Source of the DNA: Propionibacteriaceae bacterium
Lineage (GTDB): Bacteria > Actinomycetota > Actinomycetes > Propionibacteriales > Propionibacteriaceae
Reading direction: 5' to 3'
Length of the DNA stretch: 64,000 nt
Assembly (NCBI GenBank): GCA_017306015.1
Contig: JAFKJK010000017.1
Coordinates: forward strand, 1 to 64,000
In this document: piece after piece, positions 16,660 through 26,007 of the stretch
Layout: each line of letters begins with the position of its first letter
Numbering within the stretch: position 1 is the stretch's first letter
Notes under the pieces: model-generated
The model's database searches: none
Told to the model about the DNA's origin: nothing
The model's input: only the letters and a program-made list of their open reading frames with translations
Program-made: the position numbers and the translations under genes

Positions 16660-17985
16660 TCAGAGCAGGGCAGTGGCTCCCTGCTGCATCTTGGCGGCGG
16701 TGTCCTGCGGCGTCTGCTTGTTGCGGAACAGCTGATCCAGGTTTGGGCTGAACACCTGGTCGAGAATCTTCTGGCTGTTCGACGTGTACAGGTCGCCGAT
16801 CTGGGCGGACGTGATCCCGGCCATCGCCGCCTTGAAACCGTCCGGCATGCCCTTCAGCATCGCGTCCGACTCACGAGCAGCGTTCTGCACCGGGATCCAA
16901 TCGTGGTCGGCCGCCATCTGGTCCTGGAACTTCGTCGCCCGCCACAACGCGAACGTCTCGGCGGCGGTCAATGCTGCCGACTCCTTCGGGATCACCCAGC
17001 CCCCGAGCCAGTACGGCATCACGCTCTTGCCCTGATAGAGCGGCAGCGGCGCCATGTCCCAGCCATCCTTCATCTGCTGGTAGGACGTGATGTTCCACGT
17101 CCCGCCCGGCGCCATCGAGATCACCCCACCGGCGAAACCACCGGCCTGGTTGTTCGCGTCCCGCTCGTCCGGACGCGGCGCGACATGCTTGGCCCACATC
17201 AGATCCTGGACAAACGCGAAGGCCTCGGCCACCTTCGGGTCGTCCAACTGGAACTTCGTCGGCTCCAACGGCTTGTCGAAGAAAGCCGTCCCCGCCGACC
17301 AGGCCAGCGTCTGGATGCCCCACCAGACACCGAGGTCGCCGATGTCGAGACCCCACTGGGTCACCTTGTTGCCGCTCTTCTTGGTGAGCGCGCCCGCGGT
17401 CTCGATCACCTTGTCCCAGGTCCAGGTGGCGTCCGGGTAGGCGATGCCGGCCGCGTCGAAGTGCGCCTTGTTGTAGAACAGCGCCATCGACTGGATGTTC
17501 TCCGGGATGCCGTACAGGTTGGCGTCGTCGAACTTCCACGGCTTGAACAAGTCCAGCGGATACTTGCTCGCGTCCGACAGTTCGGACGTGTCCACGGCCG
17601 CCTGGAGATTGGCCAGCAGCCCCTTCTTGTAGTGCGCGTACGCCTGGACGTCCCAGTAGTACATGTCGAACGGCTGGTTGGCCGCGTACTGCAACTGGAT
17701 CTTCTGCCAGTACTGGTCGTAGGGGAGGAAGTTGATCTTGGCGGTGAACTTGCCCGCGTACTCCTTGTTGAACGCCTCGACGCTCTTCTTGAAGTTCTGG
17801 TCGATGGCCGTGCCGTTGGTCCAGGCGTAGACGGTGAGGTCGGTCTTGCCGATGACCTCTGTGGACGTCGGGGCCGGCGCGGGCGAGGTGGAGCTGCTGG
17901 ACGGGCTGCAGCCGGCCAGCGCGAGTGCGGATCCGGCCAGCGCGCCCCCGAGGAGCGTCCGGCGGGAGAAGGGCGAGGAGGACAC
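16660..17985 (-). CDS. Sugar ABC transporter substrate-binding lipoprotein
   Basis: A 441-residue family 1 solute-binding protein. The N-terminus carries a twin-arginine-like motif (SRRTLLGG) followed by a lipobox LAGC, so it may be exported folded through Tat and then lipidated. A Ser/Pro/Thr-rich spacer precedes the sugar-binding fold (TDLTVYAWTNGT at its start). The start GTG 17985 is chosen because AAGGA lies five bases upstream and it clears the preceding permease gene; ATG 18024 would overlap that gene by 20 bases. It is the last gene of the operon 19809-16660. The ligand is unknown; neighbouring GH38, GH36, GH2 and GH20 enzymes suggest a heteroglycan fragment. Confidence 0.88.
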   Translation of the reverse strand: MSSSPFSRRTLLGGALAGSALALAGCSPSSSSTSPAPAPTSTEVIGKTDLTVYAWTNGTAIDQNFKKSVEAFNKEYAGKFTAKINFLPYDQYWQKIQLQYAANQPFDMYYWDVQAYAHYKKGLLANLQAAVDTSELSDASKYPLDLFKPWKFDDANLYGIPENIQSMALFYNKAHFDAAGIAYPDATWTWDKVIETAGALTKKSGNKVTQWGLDIGDLGVWWGIQTLAWSAGTAFFDKPLEPTKFQLDDPKVAEAFAFVQDLMWAKHVAPRPDERDANNQAGGFAGGVISMAPGGTWNITSYQQMKDGWDMAPLPLYQGKSVMPYWLGGWVIPKESAALTAAETFALWRATKFQDQMAADHDWIPVQNAARESDAMLKGMPDGFKAAMAGITSAQIGDLYTSNSQKILDQVFSPNLDQLFRNKQTPQDTAAKMQQGATALL

Positions 17986-18004
17986 GTGATTCCTTTCGGG
18001 TTGG

Positions 18005-18862
18005 TTACTTGTTGACGCCGGCAACGGAGATCCCGTTGACGTAGTAGCGCTGGGCGAGCAGGAACACCACGATCGACGGAGCCGCGGCGATCATCGTGGC
18101 GGCACTGAGCATGTGCAGCTGCGGCCCGATCTTGGGGCTGCCGCCGAAGCTGGACAGGGCGACCGAGATGGTCCACTTCGACTCGTCGGTGAGGTAGATC
18201 AGTGGTCCGAAGAAGTCGTTGTACGTGCCGACGAACGTGAACACGGTGACCGTCGCGATCACTGGCATCGACAGCGGCAGGAAGATGCTCCACCAGATCC
18301 GGACGTACCCGGCTCCGTCGATCCGGGCGGCCTCCTCGACCTCCTTCGGGATGGACAGGTAGAACTGCCGGAACATGAAGATGAAGAACGCCGAACCGAA
18401 GAACGCCGGGACGATCAGCGGCAGGAACGTGTTCAGCCAGCCGATCTTGTTGAACACGATGTAGGTCGGCACCAGCGTCACCGTGGACGGCAGCATCATC
18501 GTGGCCATCAGCACGCCGAAGATCGCGTTGCGTCCCCTCGCCCGCAGCCGGGCGAAGCCGTAGGCGCTGAAAGAGCAGCTCAGCAGCGTCCCGACGACGA
18601 CCCCGGTGACAACCACGGCCGTGTTCAGCGCGTAGTTCTGGAACGGGACGAGCTGGAGGACCTCGGCGAAGTTCCCCCACTGCGGCGTGAACAGCCACAC
18701 CGGCGGCGACTGCAGCGTCTGCTGGGCGGTCTTGAGCGAGGTCAGCACCGTCCACAGCACCGGGGTCAGCACGGCGAACGTGCCCAGGGTGAGCACGACC
18801 AGCCGGACGGTGATCTCCGTCCTGCTCAGCGGCCTGCCGCCGGTGTCCTCTGCCTTGGCCAT
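18005..18862 (-). CDS. Sugar ABC transporter permease, MalG type
   Basis: A 285-residue permease with six predicted membrane helices and an EAA loop EAARIDGAG followed by IWWSIFLPLS. Its ATG overlaps the stop of the MalF-type gene by one base (TGATG), so the pair is translationally coupled. It works with the 18862-19809 permease and the binding protein ending at 16660. No ATPase is encoded in the operon. Confidence 0.92.
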   Translation of the reverse strand: MAKAEDTGGRPLSRTEITVRLVVLTLGTFAVLTPVLWTVLTSLKTAQQTLQSPPVWLFTPQWGNFAEVLQLVPFQNYALNTAVVVTGVVVGTLLSCSFSAYGFARLRARGRNAIFGVLMATMMLPSTVTLVPTYIVFNKIGWLNTFLPLIVPAFFGSAFFIFMFRQFYLSIPKEVEEAARIDGAGYVRIWWSIFLPLSMPVIATVTVFTFVGTYNDFFGPLIYLTDESKWTISVALSSFGGSPKIGPQLHMLSAATMIAAAPSIVVFLLAQRYYVNGISVAGVNK

Positions 18863-19809
18863 CAGTTGTCACTCACTTCGGTGTGCACCCACAGCGGCAG
18901 CGACCGGAACACCAGCGCGGTGAGTACGAGCGTGATCGCGAACACGACCCAGGCGATCGCCGCCGCGTAGCCCATCTCGAGGTACTCGAACGCGACCTTG
19001 TACAGGTAGAGCGGGAGCAGCAGGGTCGAGTTGTTGGGACGGCCGGTGCCCTGGGTCAGGACGAACGGCTCGGCGAACACCTGGAGGGCTCCGATGATGC
19101 CCATCACCAGGTTGAAGAAGGTGACGTTCGAGAGCATCGGGATGGTCACGAAGATGTGCTTGCGGAAGCCGCCAGCGCCGTCCACCTCCGCGGCCTCGTA
19201 CAGCTCCTTGGGGATGCCCTGCAACCCGGCGAGATAGATCAGCATGGTGCCGCCGAAGCCCCAGACGCCCATGAAGGCAAGGGACCACAGAGCCCACCGC
19301 TCGTCGGTCAGCCAGCCGGGGCCGTCGATGCCGAACAGCCCGAGGATCTGGTTGAACAGGCCGACCTCGGGGTTGTACAGCATCGCCCACACCCGGGCGA
19401 CGGCGACGCCTCCGATCACGGTGGGCAGGTAGTAGGCCGAGCGGAAGAAGCCGATCGCCGGCAGCTTCGCGTTCAGCAGGATCGCGACGACCAGGCCCAT
19501 CAGCATCGTGCCCGGGACGACCACGACCGCGTAGGTGAGGGTCACCTGGAGGGATTTCAGGAAGAGCGGGTCGGCGGCCAGCTTGGTGTAGTTCTTGGGC
19601 CCGACCCACTCCGGCGACGACAGCATGTCGTAGGAGGTGAAGCTGAGCACGAAGGACGCGATCATCGGGCCGACCGAGAACAGCAGCACGCCCAGGATCG
19701 CCGGCGCCATGAACACGTAGCACCACAGTGCCTCGCGCCTCGCCAGCCCGCTCCTGCGCCGCTTCCGGCCGGTCGCCGCGGACCGGGCCGCAACGTGTGT
19801 TGTTGCCAC
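18862..19809 (-). CDS. Sugar ABC transporter permease, MalF type
   Basis: A 315-residue permease starting at GTG 19809 with a basic N-terminus (GRKRRRSGLARRE), six predicted membrane helices and the EAA loop EAAEVDGAGG. It is the first gene of the second sugar ABC operon; the unusual order is permease, permease, binding protein. A promoter and an inverted-repeat operator lie just upstream. Confidence 0.92.
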   Translation of the reverse strand: MATTHVAARSAATGRKRRRSGLARREALWCYVFMAPAILGVLLFSVGPMIASFVLSFTSYDMLSSPEWVGPKNYTKLAADPLFLKSLQVTLTYAVVVVPGTMLMGLVVAILLNAKLPAIGFFRSAYYLPTVIGGVAVARVWAMLYNPEVGLFNQILGLFGIDGPGWLTDERWALWSLAFMGVWGFGGTMLIYLAGLQGIPKELYEAAEVDGAGGFRKHIFVTIPMLSNVTFFNLVMGIIGALQVFAEPFVLTQGTGRPNNSTLLLPLYLYKVAFEYLEMGYAAAIAWVVFAITLVLTALVFRSLPLWVHTEVSDN

Positions 19810-19827
19810 CAGAGCTCCTCTGACCTG

Positions 19828-19886
19828 GTCACTAACTCCACTTGAGTGACGAACTAATGATGCTGCACGATCAAATTCTTGGTCAA
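19828..19886 (-). promoter_or_regulatory. Promoter and inverted-repeat operator of the second sugar ABC operon
   Basis: On the minus strand TTGACC (19886-19881) and CATCAT (19862-19857) are 18 bases apart. Immediately downstream is an inverted repeat GTCACT-N11-AGTGAC (19828-19850, + strand) that contains ACTAACTCCACT, the motif shared with other carbohydrate promoters here. The operator covers the expected transcription start. Confidence 0.55.
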
Positions 19887-19930
19887 GGGGTTGGCGACGA
19901 TCGTGACCGAGCCGAGACCCACGGCGTCGC

Positions 19931-20665
19931 TCAGAGCCGGGCGGACAGGCCGCCGTCGACGCGCAGCGACGCGCCGGTCAGGTAGCTGTTGTCGGCACTG
20001 ACAAGCCAAGACACCAGTCCGCTCAGTTCCTGCGGCGCGGCCGGCCTTCGCAGCGGGATGCGGCCGTGGTCGAGGTAGATCGTGCGCAATTCGGGCAACG
20101 TCAGTTCGTCCACACCGTTGACTAAAGCCATCCGGGTGCTCACGAAGCCCGGCGCGACGGCGTTGACCAGCACCCCGCCGTCGGCGAGTTCGATGGCCGC
20201 CACCCGGGTCGCCGCCTCCAGGCCGGCCTTGGCGATGTCGTAGGCCAGCGCCCCCGGCTCGCCGCGGTCGGCGTGGACGCTGGTGATCGACACCACCCGT
20301 CCCCAGCCGCGCTCGGCCATGCCCGTGCCGAGCACGCTGATCAGCTGCACCGGAGCGTGCAGGTCGATCGCAAGCAGCCGGTGGTAGACCCCGAGGTCGA
20401 GGCCGGCCAGCGGGGTGGCCAGGTAGATCCCGGCGCAGTTGACGAGGATGTCGGGCTCGCGGGCGGCCAGGTCTGCGGCGGCGCCGACGACGTCGTCGGG
20501 GTCGGCCAGGTCGGTCAGCACGGTCTCCCAGTCCCCGGCGGACGGCTCGACGTCGACCCCGACGACGTCAGCGCCGTCCGCGGCGAGCCGGCGGGCGACC
20601 GCCGCGCCGATGCCGTTGCTGGAGCCGGTGACGACGGCCCGGCGTCCCGCCAGGGGCCCGCTCAC
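19931..20665 (-). CDS. SDR family NAD(P)-dependent oxidoreductase
   Basis: A 244-residue short-chain dehydrogenase. It shows the nucleotide-binding motif TGSSNGIG near the N-terminus, the NAG-type segment NCAGIY, a catalytic Ser in SITSVH and the YDIAK (YxxxK) pair. The start GTG 20665 overlaps the stop of the enolase-superfamily gene (GTGA), so the two are coupled. In non-phosphorylating sugar-acid pathways such an SDR oxidises a sugar or a 2-keto-3-deoxy acid, which would fit the dehydratase beside it and the FAH hydrolase at 35937. The substrate is inferred only from context. Confidence 0.85.
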   Translation of the reverse strand: MSGPLAGRRAVVTGSSNGIGAAVARRLAADGADVVGVDVEPSAGDWETVLTDLADPDDVVGAAADLAAREPDILVNCAGIYLATPLAGLDLGVYHRLLAIDLHAPVQLISVLGTGMAERGWGRVVSITSVHADRGEPGALAYDIAKAGLEAATRVAAIELADGGVLVNAVAPGFVSTRMALVNGVDELTLPELRTIYLDHGRIPLRRPAAPQELSGLVSWLVSADNSYLTGASLRVDGGLSARL

Positions 20666-21846
20666 GGCACCAGCTCCGGGGTTCGGTACAGGCAGCGCCC
20701 GTTCACGACGATCTCCACCTCCTGCAGGTAGCCGCGGACGGCCTCGAGATCCAGCTCCAGCCCGAGCCCCGGCTGGTCGGGGAGCCGGATCAGCCCGTCG
20801 GCGCCGGGTCGGAGCCGGCCGGCGGTGAGCCCGGTGGCGAGCGGGCTGGCCTCCACCGGGTACTCGCACAGGGCGCCGTCGGGGACGTCCGCGTATGGGA
20901 CGAGAGACGCAGCGAGGGCCAGCTGTGAAGTGAAGGTGTGGTTGACATAGGTGACGCCGCGGGCCGCGCCATGACGGGCGACGGCGGCTGCCGGGCCGAT
21001 GCCGCCGATCCGTCCGGTGTCCACCTGGACGTAGCCGATCCGTCCGTAGTCGATCAGGTGCGTCGCGACCTGAGCATTGTGGGCGCCCTCTCCGGCTGCC
21101 AGCCGGACCGTCCGGCACCGGTCCGCGAGCCCGGCGTAGGCAGCCAGCGCTCCGGACACGAAGGGCTCCTCCAGCCAGACCGTGCCGACGGCTTCGAGGG
21201 CGGGTAGCCGGGCGGCGGCCGCGTCCACGTCCTCACCCCAGACGGTGCCGGCATCCACCAGCAGCGCGACGTCGCCGCCGAGCCCGGCGCGGGCGGCCTC
21301 CAGGTGCGCCTCGTCGGCCGCGACGCTGCCGCGGCCGAACGGCCCCCAGCCGAACTTGGCGGCGCGATAGCCTTCCGCCGCCACCTGGCGCGCCTTGGCC
21401 AGGGTCTCCTCCGGCGTGTCGCCGAACAGCTGGGACGCGTAGGGCAGCCGGGCGTGACTGGCCCGGTGCCCCAGCAGCGCCCAGACCGGCTCGCCGGAGG
21501 CCCGTCCCAGCAGGTCCCACAGCGCGATCTCGACCCCCGACCAGGCGTGGGCGGTCTGGAGCAGGTCGAGGCCGCGTTCGGCGACCACGCCGGCGAGCGC
21601 GGCGATGTCGGCGGGCTGGTCGATCCGGGCGCCGAGGACGGAGTCGAGCACTCCGTGGCAGGCCGAGTGGGAGGGCGGGGTGACCAGCGCCGCGATCGTC
21701 GGCAGTGGGGATGCCTCGCATTCTCCCCAGCCGGTCGTCCCGTCGTCGGAGCGGACGCGGATCAGCGCCATGTCCTGGCTGCCGTCCCCGATGTCGCGGA
21801 TCTCCGGCATGGCCAGGTAGAACGCCTCGACGGTCTCGATTCTCAT
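20662..21846 (-). CDS. Mandelate racemase/muconate lactonizing enzyme family protein, probable sugar-acid dehydratase
   Basis: A 394-residue enolase-superfamily enzyme. The metal ligands appear in order: Asp in LLVDAGTVW, Glu in WLEEPF and Glu in AAGEG; a Lys in AAKFGWGPFG and a His in YVNHTFTS are candidate acid/base residues. Family members dehydrate aldonic acids or cycloisomerise sugar lactones. It is coupled by overlaps to the epimerase-like gene before it (ATGA) and the SDR after it (GTGA), forming a three-gene catabolic unit beside the second sugar importer. The sugar acid is not identifiable by eye. Confidence 0.85.
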   Translation of the reverse strand: MRIETVEAFYLAMPEIRDIGDGSQDMALIRVRSDDGTTGWGECEASPLPTIAALVTPPSHSACHGVLDSVLGARIDQPADIAALAGVVAERGLDLLQTAHAWSGVEIALWDLLGRASGEPVWALLGHRASHARLPYASQLFGDTPEETLAKARQVAAEGYRAAKFGWGPFGRGSVAADEAHLEAARAGLGGDVALLVDAGTVWGEDVDAAAARLPALEAVGTVWLEEPFVSGALAAYAGLADRCRTVRLAAGEGAHNAQVATHLIDYGRIGYVQVDTGRIGGIGPAAAVARHGAARGVTYVNHTFTSQLALAASLVPYADVPDGALCEYPVEASPLATGLTAGRLRPGADGLIRLPDQPGLGLELDLEAVRGYLQEVEIVVNGRCLYRTPELVP

Positions 21847-22853
21847 CGCGGGACTCCCTCCACTCTCGGCTCGCCGCCGGTTCGGGTTACTCCGGTGACC
21901 TCGGCGAGGTCGCGGTGCAGGATGAGGTCCAGCCGGGTGGCGACGGTCTCGCCCGGGGCGAGGACGCGGTGGCGTCCGTCCGCCACCCCGGCGAGGACGG
22001 ACGGGCCGACGCCGGTGCACGGTTCGAGGACGGCCACCCGGTGTCGGCGCCAGCCTCCCCAGGAGGCGAACGTCCAGCAGGACGGGTAGACCGCCGGGTC
22101 GAAGCTCAGCGTGACACCGACGCCGTCCGGCCGCGTGCAGGCGCACCAGCCGGCCTCCAGCCTGGTGGCGAAGAGGAACTCGCTGACCGCACCATCGTCT
22201 GCGGGCGTCGCGGCGAAGTCGACCGGACCGTCCGGTGTCGGCAGCCATGGCCAGTCGAACTCGTCCCCGGATGCTCCGGCACGCGGGCGGCCGAAGTCAC
22301 CGATCTCGATCCGGGAGGCGGGCAGGTCGATCCGGGCGCCGGGCGGCAGGTCGACCGCCAGGTGCTGCTTGTGCAGCATCGGTAGCGGGACGTCCAGGCC
22401 GTTGGTGGCCTCCACCTCGACCGAGACCCGCGCCTGGCCCGGGCCCAGCCGGACCGTCCGTTGCAGCCGGCTGGCGGAGATCCGGGTGGTCAGGCTCAGC
22501 CGGACGGCAGCGTCCGGGCCGGGCAGGACCTCCCACGCCCAGGGCTCGGACCAGGTCTCGCCGTGGTCGGGGAAGGGTTCGCCGGCCAGGTTTTCGGCCA
22601 GGTCGTTGGGGAACAGTTCGTCCCAGCCGCCGAGGAAGTTGTCGTCGTAGCCCGCGCCGAACCTGACACGGCCCGGACGCAGCCGCTGGTTGTGCCACAG
22701 CAGTTGGTGCCCGGAGGCCAGGTCGAGCACCTCCCAGATCCGGCCGCCGAGCTCGGGAAGGACGATCACCCTCAGCCGGTCGTTGGCCAGCACCAGCGCG
22801 GTGAGACCGTAGATCGACCAGTCGGTCTCGACTCGTGCCCAGCGTGCGTCCAT
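21843..22853 (-). CDS. Aldose 1-epimerase-like protein (galactose mutarotase fold)
   Basis: A 336-residue protein with an opening typical of mutarotase-fold proteins: LANDRLRVIVLPELGGRIW, then WHNQRL and GGWDELFPND. It may interconvert sugar anomers or be one of the uncharacterised DUF4432/DUF5107-like members; the classic catalytic His pair is not obvious to me. The ATG at 22853 is followed by 337 codons including the stop, which overlaps the next start. It is first in a three-gene unit with the dehydratase and SDR and divergent from the GH38 gene. Confidence 0.65.
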   Translation of the reverse strand: MDARWARVETDWSIYGLTALVLANDRLRVIVLPELGGRIWEVLDLASGHQLLWHNQRLRPGRVRFGAGYDDNFLGGWDELFPNDLAENLAGEPFPDHGETWSEPWAWEVLPGPDAAVRLSLTTRISASRLQRTVRLGPGQARVSVEVEATNGLDVPLPMLHKQHLAVDLPPGARIDLPASRIEIGDFGRPRAGASGDEFDWPWLPTPDGPVDFAATPADDGAVSEFLFATRLEAGWCACTRPDGVGVTLSFDPAVYPSCWTFASWGGWRRHRVAVLEPCTGVGPSVLAGVADGRHRVLAPGETVATRLDLILHRDLAEVTGVTRTGGEPRVEGVPR

Positions 22854-22916
22854 CTCCGTCCTCCTCCCTTGGCGGACGCGTCGGTCGTCGGACTGCTCGG
22901 CGGCGGACGCGTCCTG

Positions 22917-22945
22917 TTGACTAAGTCTTTCAATTTGACGAAACT
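22917..22945. promoter_or_regulatory. Weak operator-like site between the epimerase-like and GH38 genes
   Basis: The divergent gap 22854-22979 holds TTGACTAAGTC (22917-22927), in which GACTAAGTC is palindromic and resembles the GACTAACTCC site at 33602. It is followed by TTTCAATTTGACGAAA. A TTGACT/TTGACG pair could serve as -35 boxes, but I see no convincing -10. This is the poorest match of the motif set. Confidence 0.3.
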
Positions 22946-22979
22946 GAAGCAACACCCTTGAACGAGCAAAGGAGCTTCG

Positions 22980-23631
22980 GTGCGCGACAACGAGTGGCTC
23001 TACCGGGGCCGGCTCGGCAGGTTCCTCGAAGAACTCGTCGTCCCCAACCTCTACGGGGAGACGGCTCCCCTGGACCTGACCAGCTGGGACGTCCCGGACG
23101 AGCCGGTGCCCTTCCGCACGGCCGTCGCCCAGGAGTACCGCCCGTTCGCGGTCGGCAGCGGCTGGGGCCGGGGCTGGAGCACGATGTGGCTGCACGCGAC
23201 CGGCGCCGTCCCTGCCGAGTGGGTGGAGCAAGGCTGGGACTACGAGATCGTCGTCGACCTCGGCTTCCGGGTCGAACTGGACGGGGGCCAGGCCGAAGGG
23301 CTCGCCTTCCGTCCGGACGGGTCGATCATCAAGGCGATCGAGCCGTTCAACCGGTACCTCCCGGTCGAGGACCCGGCCCACATCGACGTCTACCTCGAGG
23401 CGGCCGCCAACCCGGAGGTGGCCGTCGGCGGCTCGTGGCAGCCGACCCCGTTCAGCTCGAAGGACACCGTCCCGGACGGCCCGCTGTACGTGCTGCGGAC
23501 GTTCGCCCTGGCCAGACGCAACACCGAGGTCTGGGAGCTCAACCAGGACGTCGAGGTGCTCGCCGGCCTGGTCGAGGAAATACCGCAGCACCTGCCGCGC
23601 CGCGCCGAGATCGTCGGGGCGCAACGCCGCG
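22980..23631 (+). pseudogene. N-terminal part of GH38 alpha-mannosidase, separated by a frameshift
   Basis: The GTG at 22980, with AAGGAG upstream, opens a frame encoding the N-terminal domain of a GH38 enzyme (NEWLYRGRLGRFLEELVVPNLY, then GWGRGWSTMWLHATG). Near 23615-23625 sense is lost and the protein continues one base later, in the frame of ATG 23632 (in-frame codons there read NAAMDALDPRD). Together the two parts would make an intact enzyme of about 1000 residues. The change needs one extra or two missing bases around GGGGCGCAAC. It may be a true mutation or a sequencing or assembly error. Confidence 0.75.
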
Positions 23632-26007
23632 ATGGACGCGCTCGACCCGCGCGACGTCCCCGGCACCGCCGCGGCGGCGCGGGCAGCCCTCGCCGGCGTC
23701 CTGGCCAGCCCGGCGAACGCCAGCGCCCACCGGGTCGTGGCGACCGGCCACGCCCACATCGACTCGGCCTGGCTCTGGCCGGTGCGCGAGACCGTCCGCA
23801 AGTGCGCCCGGACGTTCGCCAACGTGATCGCGCTGTCCGACGAGCATCCCGAGCTGGTGTTCTCCTGCTCGTCGGCGCAGCAGTACGCCTGGGTGAAGCG
23901 GCACTACCCCGAGCTGTGGGGACGGCTGAAGCAGAAGGTCGCGGAGGGCAGGTTCGTCCCGGTCGGCGGGATGTGGGTCGAGTCCGACACCAACATGCCC
24001 GGCTCCGAGGCGCTGGCCCGCCAGTTCGTGATGGGCAAGGGCTTCTTCCAGCGCGAGTTCGGCATCGAGCCCCTGGACGTGTGGCTGCCCGACTCGTTCG
24101 GCTACTCCGGCGCGCTGCCGCAGGTCGCGGTCGCCGCCGGCTCGCGCTGGTTCCTGACCCAGAAGATGTCGTGGAACGAGACGAACGTCCTGCCCCACCA
24201 CACCTTCTGGTGGGAGGGCATCGACGGCACCCGGATCTTCACGCACCTGCCACCGGTCGACACCTACAACTCCCGGCTCGCCGCGTTCGAGCTGGCCAAG
24301 GCCGAGCGCCAGTACGCCGAACAGGGCCACGGCAACCTCTCCCTCGTCCCCTTCGGCTACGGGGACGGCGGCGGCGGCCCCAACCGCGAGATGCTCGCCA
24401 AGGCCCACCGGACGGCCGACCTCGAGGGCTCGCCGAAGGTGCGGATCGGCAACCCGGCCGAGTTCTTCACCGAGGCCCAGGCCGAACTCGACCGCCCGCA
24501 CACGTGGTCGGGCGAGATGTACCTGGAGACGCACCGCGGAACCTACACGTCCCAGCTGCGGACCAAGCAGGGCAACCGGCGCAGCGAGCACCTGCTCCGG
24601 GCGGCCGAGCTGTGGGCGTCGGCGGCGGCGATCCGCGCCGGCCTGGCCTACCCGTCCGCGCTGCTGCAGGAGTGCTGGGAGACGGTGCTGCTGCAGCAGT
24701 TCCACGACATCCTGCCGGGCTCGTCGATCGCCTGGGTGCACCGGGAGGCCGAGGCGAACTACGCCCGGGTGGCGGCTGTGCTGGAGGGCATCATCGAGCG
24801 CTCGCTGGGCGCGCTGGCCGGTGACGGGGACGTCCCGCTGAGCGTGAACTCCGCTCCCGTGACGGTGGACGGGGTGGGTCCGCTCCGGGTCGTCCCGGCC
24901 CTGGAGGCGGGCGGCGGCCGGCTCGACGTCCGGCTCACGGCGGAGGGCTGGCTGGTCGACACCGGCGAGATCACGGCGCTGATGACCCCGCCCGGACTGA
25001 TCGACTCGGTGCGCCACCACGCCAGCGGACGCGAGCTGGTCGCACCGGGACGGCATTTCGGGCTGCTCCAGGTGCACAACGACCGGCCGAGCATGTACGA
25101 GGCCTGGGACATTGACGCGCACATCGGCCGCAGCGTGACCGACCTGATCGAGGCCCAGTCGGTGCTGCTGGTCGGGCAGGACGACGGGCACGTCCAGTTC
25201 TCGGTCATCCGGCAGCTGGGCGACCGCACGGTCATCACCGAGAGGATCACCCTGCACGCCGGCTCGGCGCTGATCGACTTCGACTTCGACATCGACTGGC
25301 ACGAGCAGCGCCGGCTGCTGAAGCTCGCGTTCCCGACAAGCATCTTCACCGACCGGGCGGCGTCCGAGATCCAGTTCGGGCACATCTTCCGGCCGACGTA
25401 CGTGAACACGTCCTGGGACACCGCGCGCTACGAGACGGTGGCCCACCGCTGGGTGCAGGTGGCCGAACCGGGGTTCGGGTTCGCGGTCGCCAACGACTCC
25501 ACGTACGGCCACGACATCCGCAGGGAGAACTCCGGTTCGCGATCGCCGGGGACGACCGTGCGGCTGTCGCTGCTGCGCGGCCCGATGTTCCCCGACCCGC
25601 AGACCGACCAGGGACGCCACCAGCTGCGCGTCACCGCCGTCTGCGGCGCGGACCTCGCCGACGCGTTCGCCGCTGGCCAGCGGCTGAACCAGCCGGTCCG
25701 CCGGATCACCGGCGCGCGTCCGGTGGCACCGATCGTCGAGGCGTCCGGCCCGGGCGTGGTCGTGGAGGCGGTGAAGCTGGCAGAGGACGGTTCCGGCGAC
25801 CTCGTCGTCCGGCTGTACGAGTCGCTCGGCGACCGGGTGTGCGGCACGCTGCGTCCCGGCTTCGGTTTCGATCAGGTGCTGACCACCGACCTGCTGGAGC
25901 GGACGATCGATCCCGAGCCCGAGCTGACCGAGGACGGCATGGTGCGCCTCACCCTGCGTCCGTTCGAGATTCTGACGCTGCGGTTCACCGGAGTCCGGGC
26001 GGCGTGA
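23632..26007 (+). CDS. GH38 alpha-mannosidase, catalytic and C-terminal domains
   Basis: 791 residues carrying the GH38 catalytic core. GHAHIDSAWLWP holds the zinc-binding His and Asp; PDSFGYSG holds the nucleophile (Asp154 from ATG 23632) and zinc ligand region; FGYGDGGGGP and QQFHDILPGSS are further family blocks. The C-terminal half is the all-beta part. The natural start is probably GTG 22980 in another frame, so ATG 23632 may only be where the broken gene resumes. It is the first gene of a plus-strand glycosidase operon and is coupled to the next gene (GTGA). Role: removal of alpha-mannose from imported glycan fragments; no signal peptide is seen in the N-terminal part. Confidence 0.85.
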   Translation: MDALDPRDVPGTAAAARAALAGVLASPANASAHRVVATGHAHIDSAWLWPVRETVRKCARTFANVIALSDEHPELVFSCSSAQQYAWVKRHYPELWGRLKQKVAEGRFVPVGGMWVESDTNMPGSEALARQFVMGKGFFQREFGIEPLDVWLPDSFGYSGALPQVAVAAGSRWFLTQKMSWNETNVLPHHTFWWEGIDGTRIFTHLPPVDTYNSRLAAFELAKAERQYAEQGHGNLSLVPFGYGDGGGGPNREMLAKAHRTADLEGSPKVRIGNPAEFFTEAQAELDRPHTWSGEMYLETHRGTYTSQLRTKQGNRRSEHLLRAAELWASAAAIRAGLAYPSALLQECWETVLLQQFHDILPGSSIAWVHREAEANYARVAAVLEGIIERSLGALAGDGDVPLSVNSAPVTVDGVGPLRVVPALEAGGGRLDVRLTAEGWLVDTGEITALMTPPGLIDSVRHHASGRELVAPGRHFGLLQVHNDRPSMYEAWDIDAHIGRSVTDLIEAQSVLLVGQDDGHVQFSVIRQLGDRTVITERITLHAGSALIDFDFDIDWHEQRRLLKLAFPTSIFTDRAASEIQFGHIFRPTYVNTSWDTARYETVAHRWVQVAEPGFGFAVANDSTYGHDIRRENSGSRSPGTTVRLSLLRGPMFPDPQTDQGRHQLRVTAVCGADLADAFAAGQRLNQPVRRITGARPVAPIVEASGPGVVVEAVKLAEDGSGDLVVRLYESLGDRVCGTLRPGFGFDQVLTTDLLERTIDPEPELTEDGMVRLTLRPFEILTLRFTGVRAA

